From NCBI GenBank assembly GCA_046153695.1, contig JBJXEZ010000338.1:1-19101 (forward strand): a stretch of DNA of 19,101 bases. Direction: 5' to 3'. Each line of letters starts with the position of its first letter. Within the stretch, counting starts at the first letter, position 1. The DNA is from M3007 sp046153695 (GTDB lineage Bacteria; Bacteroidota; Bacteroidia; Chitinophagales; Saprospiraceae). The notes beneath the pieces are model-generated. The model saw only the letters and a program-made list of their open reading frames with translations, was not told the origin of the DNA and did not search any database. Both the position numbers and the translations under genes were made by a program. Positions 7,195 through 14,218 of the stretch are shown one piece after another.

Positions 7195-10100
7195 TTAATT
7201 CCTGAGCAACGTCACGTCGCCTTTGTACAGGACGACCTCGTTGTCAACAAATTCTATTTCAGCAAAATACGTGTACACGGCTGGCGGTGCTTTGGTGCCG
7301 CGCACAGTGCCGTCCCATCCTTCTCCGGGAACGTCCGGCAGGAAGTTGTAACGCTCAAACATGACATTGCCCCAGCGGTCGTAAGCCTTAAACGAACGAA
7401 TCTTGCGCACCTGCGACTCCCTTGCCGAGATGAAAAATAAGGCATCAACGTCTGAAGCTCCGGGGTCAAACACGTTTGGAATGTAAACAAAACGGGTCTT
7501 GTCAAGAAGTACCAGGCGGGTATCCGTAGCCCGGCAACCGTTCGAGTCCAGAACTGTGAGCACATACCGGAACGAAGATGCCGGTTGGAAATAGGCTCCA
7601 AAAACAGTGTCCAAATATGCCGGTTCCAGTATGCGTGTAGCCACCCGATTAGGGAAGTTCACTACATCGTCTATAGTCAGCAGTAGCGAATCACCGAGGT
7701 ACACCGTCGTGTCGGGTCCGAGTTCGACGAGCAGTTCTTCCGGCTCTAGCACCTCAAACGTAGTGGTCCACTCACAGCCGTTGGCATCCTGAATGGCCAC
7801 TTCGTGCGAGCCCGGAGGCAACGAACCGAACACCGACTGTGCGGAGAACGGAGCATTGTCCAGGGAATACAGGAATGGAGCCGTGCCGCCGACAACGGAA
7901 GCCACGTTCAACCCGCCGTCTGTTCGTCCGAAGCAGGACACGTTTTTGACCTGAAGGTTGGCGCCTGAAACAGCGGACGAGTCCACTGTCACTGCCGTTG
8001 ATTGTGTCGAAGAGCACCCGTTATTCTGGTTGGTCACCGTCACCGTGTATGAGCCGGCAGAGCCTACGGTCGGCGATGGTGAAAGGCCGCCGGAAATGAT
8101 CGTCCCGCTGCCGCCCCATTCGTACACGTAGTTGCCAGGCTGTTGTACCGATGCAGAAAGCATAACCTGCGTGACCGAACAGTTCAACTGGTCGGGAGCG
8201 GCTATGCTAACTTGCGGCCCCTGGGTGTCGGACTGTACGGTGGTCGTGGCCGTGGCTGTGCAACCGTTTTGCGGGTTGGTCACGATCAGGGTGTACAGGC
8301 CAGGCACTGTTGCCGGTGCATTTTGTGTTGTGGCCGAAAAACCGTTCGGGCCACTCCACTGCCAGGAAACCGTGGCGAGGTTTGAAGAGCCCATCAGCGG
8401 AAGGCTGGTCACGGAGCAGGTCAATGTACCGCTTGATGCATTGGCTGTGGGCGCGTTTGAGTCCGGCACTACAGTGGTTGTGGCTGTTGTGGTACAACCG
8501 TTCGAGGCCGTCACCGTCAGGATGTACAGGCCAGGGATGCTGACCGTCGGGCTGGGTACGTTGGCGGTAAAGGTGCCGGGACCAGTCCACGAGTACGTTA
8601 CGTTCGGGGTGGTAGATGCGCCTGTAATCGTGCTTGTCGGCTGAGTACAGGTTAGCGTCACACCCGTGGCCGTGGCGTTCGGGTTGGTTACATCGGCTGT
8701 AACGCTTACCGTGGTTGTACCTGTGCAACCGTTTGCTGCGGTGACCGTCACGGTGTAGGTGCCTGCGGTAGCTACGGTCGGGTTTTTCACCGACTGGTTG
8801 TTTACGTTGATACCGGCACCTGCCCATCTGTAGGTTACGTTTGCCGGAGTTCCTGTGGCCGTGATGATGGACGTGGGAGCGGAACAAGTAATAACCGGGG
8901 CCGTGGCAGTCACCGACGGTTGGGCAAAATCGCCCGTAACAAAGGTGACCGCAGTGGCCTGACAGCCGTTATCGGTATTGGTCAACAACACGGTATATGT
9001 ACCAGCTGCATTGACTGTCGGGTTCTTCAAATTCGAAGTAAAACCACCCGGGCCAGTCCATGAATAGGTCACATTGAATGTGCTAGAGGAAGCGGACAGG
9101 GATATCGTTGGCGTGGTGCAGTTGATCAAACCGCCGTTGACCACCACATCTTGCGGGGTCTCTATGTCCTGGCCTACCGTCAGTGTCGAAGCCGTGATAC
9201 AGCCGTTGGGAGCAGTCACCGTGTACAGGTAATCGCCCGGAAGGCTCACTAATACGTTTGCAGCCGAGGAAATGGTAGCACCAGTCGGGTCCGTCCAAAC
9301 ACCTATGGCACCTGGCGGGTTAATGATCTGACTGGTCAGGGTCAATTCCGTCAACGTACAGGTCAGGATGTCGGCACCGCCCACGAGTACTTCAGGAGAG
9401 AGGGTGTTGGCCACAATCGTTGCGGTTGCTGTGGAAGTACAGGCATTGGCACCGGTAACAGTCAAAGTGTACACACCTGCCTGTGAAACAACCGGGTTTT
9501 GATCAGTAGAATTCAGGCCACCCGGACCTTCCCAAAGCCAGTTTACATTTTGGGCTTGTGTGGAACCGAGTAGCGGAGCCTGACCCGAAGTACAGTCAAT
9601 CGTATCCCCCGTTGCAAATGCGCCGGGAGCCAAAATATCTTGTGTGACAAGGACAAAAGCCTGTGTTACACAACCATTTGGAGCCGTTACGGCAAATTGA
9701 TAGGTGCCAGGATTCGATACTATAACGTTTTCGGTCACTCCGAAAATATTGCCGGTTTGATCCGACCAGGCGAACGTCACACCTTGGGCGTTGCTCGTGC
9801 CATCCAGTGTGGTCGAAAGGTCGTCGCAGTCCAGGTTGTTGGACGAAACGGCAGTAGCATCCGGAAAAACGGCATCCAAAATTACCGGTGCGGTAGCCGA
9901 GGCTGTACAGCCGTTCGGGGCGGTTACGATCAGGATATAATTGCCGGCTACGGTTACAGTCGGGTCAGGCAATGTGCTCGTAAAATTGCCCGGGCCTGAC
10001 CACTGATAGGAAGCACCGGTGGTGGTGGACTCGCCGTTCAGGTCAACAGATGTAATGACACAGGTCAACGTGTTGCCAACGGCACTAACATTTGGAACGA

Positions 10101-13100
10101 CTACATCCTGCACCACGGTTACGCTCGCAGTGGTTGTACAACCGTTTTGCGAAGTGACGACCAGATTATACAGGCCAGGCAAGGCAACTGTCGGGTCTTC
10201 ATCAAAGGACTCGAATCCACCCGGGCCGGTCCAGACGTATGTCGTGATGGGCGAGTTGGCATTGTTGGCCGTGGTGGCTATTTGCGCCGCCAGCAGCGAA
10301 CAAGTCAAAACATCCGGTGATGCGGCAAACGCCACGGGAGCATCCGTATCCAAAAGCACGTCCACAGTAGCTTCAGAAGTGCAACCGTTGGGAGCGGTCA
10401 CGATTAGCGTGTAGGCACCGTTTCCGTCAACGATTGGATTCGGCTGCATGGAAGTGAAGCCAGGGCCAAACCACTGGAACGTCGCGCCAAGCGTAGCCGA
10501 AGCACCCGAAAGAGGAACCTGCGGGTTGGTGCAAGAAATGGTGTTGCCGCTGGCGGAAATATCGGGTGGTGTGATGTCCTGGGCTACAGTTACCGTCACT
10601 GAATCTACACAGCCGTTGACTGCCGTGGCTACCAGCGTGTAGTCGCCGGGTACCGACACGGACGGGTCTTCGTCTGTTGAGGAGAAGCCATTGGGGCCAC
10701 TCCACGCCCAAGTTGCCGACACGTTTGCGCCGCCGTTTAGGAAAATATCGGTTGTTGAACACGTCAACGTTCCGGTTGTAGAAGTCGGGATTGGCAGCGC
10801 CTGATCGGCAATTACCGTAGCTGAGGAGGTGGATGCGCAGCCGTTCGGGCCGGTCACGACGAGGTTATACACGCCGTCCACGGAAACCGATGGCTCCTGA
10901 TCGGTCGAGGTAAAGTTGTTCGGTCCGCTCCAGGCCCATGTGACGCCATTGGTGGGCGAATCGCCCATCAGGTCAATATCCGGGTCAGCGCAAGAGACGG
11001 TACCGCCAGAGGCCGAAGCGCCCGGTGCGATGTCATCTAATTCAACAATCGCGTTTGCTACAGCCGAGCAACCATTTGCCGAGTTTGTGACAACGAACGT
11101 ATAGGTACCTGGCTGGGTGACCAAGGGGTCTTCCAACAGGGAGGTAAAGCCGTTCGGGCCGTTCCATTCGAAGGTCACACCTGGTGTGGTGGAGCCTCCA
11201 TTCAGCGTGATATCAAAAACGAGGCAGTTCAGCGTGCCACCTGCGGCACTGGCATTGGGCACGTTGGCATCGGGCACCACCTCAGCAGTGGCTGTTGTAG
11301 TACAGCCATTTAGAGCGGTCACGATCAGGGTATAAACGCCCGTATTAGACACGATTGGGTTAGCGCCAGGGATATTGTCCCCATTGGGTGCTGTCCATTT
11401 AAAGGTGACTCCGGGTGTTGTCGAAGTGCCATTTATGGTTGTGCTGGATGACGAGCATGTAATGATGCCGCCGGTTGCTGCGGCATTTGGCGTTCCAAAA
11501 TCGCCCAATACAGTGGCTTCAGCAGTAGCCGTACAGGTGTTCGGTCCGGTAACTGTCAGGGTGTAAATGCCCGGGGCGAGCACCGTCGGGTCTTCCTCAA
11601 CAGAAGTAAAGCTGTTAGGCCCACTCCACGAGAACGTAACACCGTTGGTCGTAGAGCCGCCATCCAGATCCAGGTTAGGATCACCACAGGATACGGTTCC
11701 TCCCGTAGCCGACACCGTTGGCGGGTCGGTATTACCAGTTACGTTTGCAGTAGCGGTAGAGGTACATCCATTAGTTGGGTCAGTAACCGTGACGGTATAT
11801 TGGCCAGCCACGTCCGCTGGCGGGTTTGGGGTGTTAGCGCTGAAAGCACCGGGGCCAGTCCAGCCGTAGGTAACACCGCCGGTCGGCGAGTTGCCATTCA
11901 GGATAACAATAGGCGTGGTACAGCCGATGACACCACCGCTGGCTGAGGCTCCGGGCACAGTGGTATTGAGGGACACTACCGCAGTGGCGGTTGCCGAGCA
12001 ATTGTTGGCCGTGTTCGTGATCGTCACAGTATACGTCCCGGAGTTGCCCACGGCGTTATTTTGCTGGTTGGAGGTAAAGCCCAAAGGCCCGCTCCACGAA
12101 AAAGTTGGGTTCTGCACGTCGGTGCTTGACGTGATGCTCACCGGGTTTGCAGTGCAGGTGATCGTGCTGCCGGTAGCCGTGGCCAGCGGCGGGTCGGTAT
12201 TACCCGTGACCGTCACCGAAGCGGTGCCCGAGCAGCCGTTAGACGAGTTGGTGACTGTCACGGTGAAAACACCGGGCAGGGCCGCTATCGGATTGGGAAT
12301 ATTGGTCGCGCTAAGGCCGTCGGGTGGTCCCCATTGGTAGGTTGCGCTCGGCGCGTTTGTTGAAGATGTCAGTTGTGCCTGTGAGTTGCCGCAGCCCAAG
12401 AAGCCGCCTGTTGCTGTCACGACAGGCGGTGTAATATTGGCGGTCACGGTTATGGTGTCCATTGCCGTGCACAGGTTGACACCAGCCGATGCTGTCACTG
12501 TGAGGATGATAGTGCCGGGTTGCGAAATGGCCACAGAGTTGCCTGTTCCGAGCACAACGCCCTGGGCATTTCGCCAAACCTTTGTGCCCTGAGACGGGGC
12601 TGAGCCGAGAATGATCGTGTCGTTTATGCAGGTGATCACGCCGCCCGGGATAATGTCAGCCACAGGAGTTACAACGTTGATCGAGAAGTTGATGACACTA
12701 TCGCAGCCTTGGAACGACTGGCATGTGTGCGTGAACGAGCCCGGGTCGCAGTAGTCTTCTCCGCAAATCGTGATGCATGTACCGGCGCAGATGGACTGGG
12801 GCGGCAAAAAGCGGATGATCGGTGCTTTAACCGTCACATTTTGCCGAACAATGCTGTCACACCCCTGGTACGACATGAAGGTATTTTCATAAAGACCGCT
12901 ATTGGAAACCTGATCACCCCAGGGCAAGGTGTATGGGACATCCTCTGCGCAGACGGTAACCGGTGTCAGGGAGGTCGGCGGGATCGGTTGTGCGATAATA
13001 TTTTTGCAAACCTCATTCCCTTCATCGCAGGAGTTTACGGGCATGACGCAAATTTGGCCGCTGTTCGGCCCCATGGTAACCTGAACGATGTTGCCGCCAG

Positions 13101-13761
13101 GAGCCGGGAGCGTCACCGGGGGTGGGTTGCCGTTGATAAGGCTACCAGGAGGGCCGTTCCAGATGTAAGCACCTGCGCCTGATGTGGCCGGGATGCTGTA
13201 TGTGACGGTGGCTCCGGGGCAGACTGTCGTCGGCCCCTGAATGGCACCCGTTGCGCCTACGTTCGGTCCTTGCACAGCGATAGGCGGCACTACTGTCACA
13301 GTAAAGTCGCAGATATCGCCACCGTAGCCGTCAATCAGCAGGTAGTAGTTTACGCCAGGCACCATATTGGTGACCGTGATAGACATGGGTGTAGTGCCGC
13401 CGCCTTGCTGGCCGCCGTTACAATCAATGGGTGGGCCGTCGCAACTGGAGTACAGGGCGATCTGCAGACCATTGCCGTTTTGGCAGTTGGCTGGCGTGAC
13501 TGTGAACGTAGCCGCTGTGGAACCGGCGATAAAGCCGAGCCACTGCTCGTTCTGGATGCCGGAGCAAAAGCCGCCGGGAGGTGTTTGAGGCGTATAGGGG
13601 GCGGTGGTGCCCATCATCCCGTTGAAATTGCAGTAGATGCAAATATCCGAGCAAAAGTCCGCAGGCGGGTCTTGGTTGGAGTTGCACGGTGGGGGCACCT
13701 GCGCCTTTAAAGCAAATGCCACCATCAGGAGGCACGACAAAGCAAGTAGTTTCTTTACCAT
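7195..13761 (-). CDS. Giant secreted Ig-like repeat protein with T9SS type B (gliding-associated) sorting domain
   Basis: A 2188-residue predicted surface protein. Order: signal peptide (1-21, ending ALKAQ); Cys-rich, possibly PPC/CUB-like N-terminal domain (about 22-165); a PKD-like segment (about 170-270); two short repeats with a 'GCDS' motif (about 270-372); one divergent and 19 regular Ig-like repeats (about 373-1933); a SprB-like repeat (VSCFGRTDGG, GGTAPFLYS, ANGC; about 1938-2005); and a C-terminal domain of the gliding motility-associated/T9SS type B class (YIPNVFDP, KAYDRWGNVMFER, GWDGTVRG, VYTYFAEIEF, KGDVTLLR). Such domains direct export through T9SS, and large members of the class include cell-surface adhesins and gliding proteins. 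Repeats rich in Thr, Val, Pro and Gly suggest a long rod exposed at the surface. A role in adhesion or gliding is inferred; no ligand-binding or enzymatic domain is visible. The gene is monocistronic, with its own terminator. Confidence 0.9.
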   Translation of the reverse strand: MVKKLLALSCLLMVAFALKAQVPPPCNSNQDPPADFCSDICIYCNFNGMMGTTAPYTPQTPPGGFCSGIQNEQWLGFIAGSTAATFTVTPANCQNGNGLQIALYSSCDGPPIDCNGGQQGGGTTPMSITVTNMVPGVNYYLLIDGYGGDICDFTVTVVPPIAVQGPNVGATGAIQGPTTVCPGATVTYSIPATSGAGAYIWNGPPGSLINGNPPPVTLPAPGGNIVQVTMGPNSGQICVMPVNSCDEGNEVCKNIIAQPIPPTSLTPVTVCAEDVPYTLPWGDQVSNSGLYENTFMSYQGCDSIVRQNVTVKAPIIRFLPPQSICAGTCITICGEDYCDPGSFTHTCQSFQGCDSVINFSINVVTPVADIIPGGVITCINDTIILGSAPSQGTKVWRNAQGVVLGTGNSVAISQPGTIILTVTASAGVNLCTAMDTITVTANITPPVVTATGGFLGCGNSQAQLTSSTNAPSATYQWGPPDGLSATNIPNPIAALPGVFTVTVTNSSNGCSGTASVTVTGNTDPPLATATGSTITCTANPVSITSSTDVQNPTFSWSGPLGFTSNQQNNAVGNSGTYTVTITNTANNCSATATAVVSLNTTVPGASASGGVIGCTTPIVILNGNSPTGGVTYGWTGPGAFSANTPNPPADVAGQYTVTVTDPTNGCTSTATANVTGNTDPPTVSATGGTVSCGDPNLDLDGGSTTNGVTFSWSGPNSFTSVEEDPTVLAPGIYTLTVTGPNTCTATAEATVLGDFGTPNAAATGGIITCSSSSTTINGTSTTPGVTFKWTAPNGDNIPGANPIVSNTGVYTLIVTALNGCTTTATAEVVPDANVPNASAAGGTLNCLVFDITLNGGSTTPGVTFEWNGPNGFTSLLEDPLVTQPGTYTFVVTNSANGCSAVANAIVELDDIAPGASASGGTVSCADPDIDLMGDSPTNGVTWAWSGPNNFTSTDQEPSVSVDGVYNLVVTGPNGCASTSSATVIADQALPIPTSTTGTLTCSTTDIFLNGGANVSATWAWSGPNGFSSTDEDPSVSVPGDYTLVATAVNGCVDSVTVTVAQDITPPDISASGNTISCTNPQVPLSGASATLGATFQWFGPGFTSMQPNPIVDGNGAYTLIVTAPNGCTSEATVDVLLDTDAPVAFAASPDVLTCSLLAAQIATTANNANSPITTYVWTGPGGFESFDEDPTVALPGLYNLVVTSQNGCTTTASVTVVQDVVVPNVSAVGNTLTCVITSVDLNGESTTTGASYQWSGPGNFTSTLPDPTVTVAGNYILIVTAPNGCTASATAPVILDAVFPDATAVSSNNLDCDDLSTTLDGTSNAQGVTFAWSDQTGNIFGVTENVIVSNPGTYQFAVTAPNGCVTQAFVLVTQDILAPGAFATGDTIDCTSGQAPLLGSTQAQNVNWLWEGPGGLNSTDQNPVVSQAGVYTLTVTGANACTSTATATIVANTLSPEVLVGGADILTCTLTELTLTSQIINPPGAIGVWTDPTGATISSAANVLVSLPGDYLYTVTAPNGCITASTLTVGQDIETPQDVVVNGGLINCTTPTISLSASSSTFNVTYSWTGPGGFTSNLKNPTVNAAGTYTVLLTNTDNGCQATAVTFVTGDFAQPSVTATAPVITCSAPTSIITATGTPANVTYRWAGAGINVNNQSVKNPTVATAGTYTVTVTAANGCTGTTTVSVTADVTNPNATATGVTLTCTQPTSTITGASTTPNVTYSWTGPGTFTANVPSPTVSIPGLYILTVTASNGCTTTATTTVVPDSNAPTANASSGTLTCSVTSLPLMGSSNLATVSWQWSGPNGFSATTQNAPATVPGLYTLIVTNPQNGCTATATTTVQSDTQGPQVSIAAPDQLNCSVTQVMLSASVQQPGNYVYEWGGSGTIISGGLSPSPTVGSAGSYTVTVTNQNNGCSSTQSTAVTVDSSAVSGANLQVKNVSCFGRTDGGLNVASVVGGTAPFLYSLDNAPFSAQSVFGSLPPGSHEVAIQDANGCEWTTTFEVLEPEELLVELGPDTTVYLGDSLLLTIDDVVNFPNRVATRILEPAYLDTVFGAYFQPASSFRYVLTVLDSNGCRATDTRLVLLDKTRFVYIPNVFDPGASDVDALFFISARESQVRKIRSFKAYDRWGNVMFERYNFLPDVPGEGWDGTVRGTKAPPAVYTYFAEIEFVDNEVVLYKGDVTLLRN
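7963..12417 (-). repeat. 19 tandem Ig-like protein repeats of about 78 residues
   Basis: Residues 449-1933 of the giant protein divide into 19 consecutive copies averaging 78 residues (about 234 bp). Each follows the same plan: a S/TAsGGt opening, a first Cys in (I/L/V)xC about nine residues in, a W-(S/T)-GP-GF-type core, a Pro-G-x-Y-T-x-x-V-T strand, a second Cys in NGC(T/S), a TAT-x-V strand and a closing D-x-x-x-P. All 19 copies keep both cysteines. Protein-level divergence is large, so the array is old rather than a recent DNA amplification. A further, weaker copy (about residues 373-448) precedes it. Confidence 0.88.
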
Positions 13762-14023
13762 TTAAATCAGCAATTTTTGAATGTGCAAGTAAATACAAAG
13801 CGAAGTGCTATCGGCAGGGAAGGGGAACCAAGGATTAAAAGGCCCAATTTCAAGGGCACGCAAAGGAAGAAAGAATTTAATTCTGATTGGTTGTTTTTCC
13901 GCCATTTTAACCGCGACGAAAATAGGCTGCACCTCATACAATTCTCAGGAAACACCAACAAGAAACCCGCGTACGCACAGGGCCTGTTTATTGCCTGCCA
14001 GGAACCTGGTGATGTAACAGAAC

Positions 14024-14031
14024 CAAAGATA
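14024..14031 (-). promoter_or_regulatory. Candidate -7 box for the giant gene (long leader)
   Basis: The minus strand reads TATCTTTG, matching TAnnTTTG. It is about 260 bases from the ATG at 13761 and has no TTG at normal -33 spacing. No better match exists closer to the start, so either transcription begins here with a long leader or the true promoter is degenerate. Confidence 0.25.
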
Positions 14032-14176
14032 CGCTGAATCGCTATGCGCTGCCTTGCGGCAGTTGCGGTCACAAAATTTTTTACCAGCAACCGGTTTCTT
14101 CCTGCCAAAACAAGCAAATTCGGGCAGAAAGCAAACAGAAGTGCCTAGAACACCAGCACAAGCGCGGGTTTCGCCC

Positions 14177-14184
14177 TACTTTTG
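14177..14184 (+). promoter_or_regulatory. Bacteroidota -7 box upstream of the S8 protease
   Basis: TACTTTTG matches TAnnTTTG exactly and sits 34 bases before the ATG at 14219. Transcription would start near 14191, giving a leader of under 30 bases. This also argues against the longer in-frame start at 14054, which lies upstream of this promoter. Confidence 0.6.
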
Positions 14185-14218
14185 CTACCACTTAATCGCT
14201 CCTCAATTCACATACAAC

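Larger units (their letters stand above)
13762..14218. other. Divergent intergenic region of 457 bp
   Basis: The region separates the start of the giant leftward gene from the rightward S8 protease gene. It is more A-rich than the flanking genes. Short open frames run through it (13777-14037 forward and parts of 13767-14117 reverse), but their products are low-complexity, basic and unlike any family, so I do not call them. An exact forward -7 box lies at 14177. A minus-strand TAnnTTTG (14024-14031) is present but would leave the giant gene a leader of about 260 bases. I see no hairpin or tRNA in it. Confidence 0.6.

Noticed and set aside
8132..8644. 170-codon forward frame, and several similar forward frames up to 13710, within the giant gene
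   Set aside because: They recur with the period of the repeat array on the opposite strand and show the same motifs in each copy, so they are by-products of the repeats rather than genes.
13777..14037. 86-codon forward frame in the divergent intergenic region
   Set aside because: The product is basic and low in complexity, has no recognisable family or upstream promoter, and overlaps a competing reverse frame of equal quality.
14054..14218. Longer N-terminus for the S8 protease (55 extra residues)
   Set aside because: The extension precedes an exact promoter box and would bury the signal peptide that starts at 14219.
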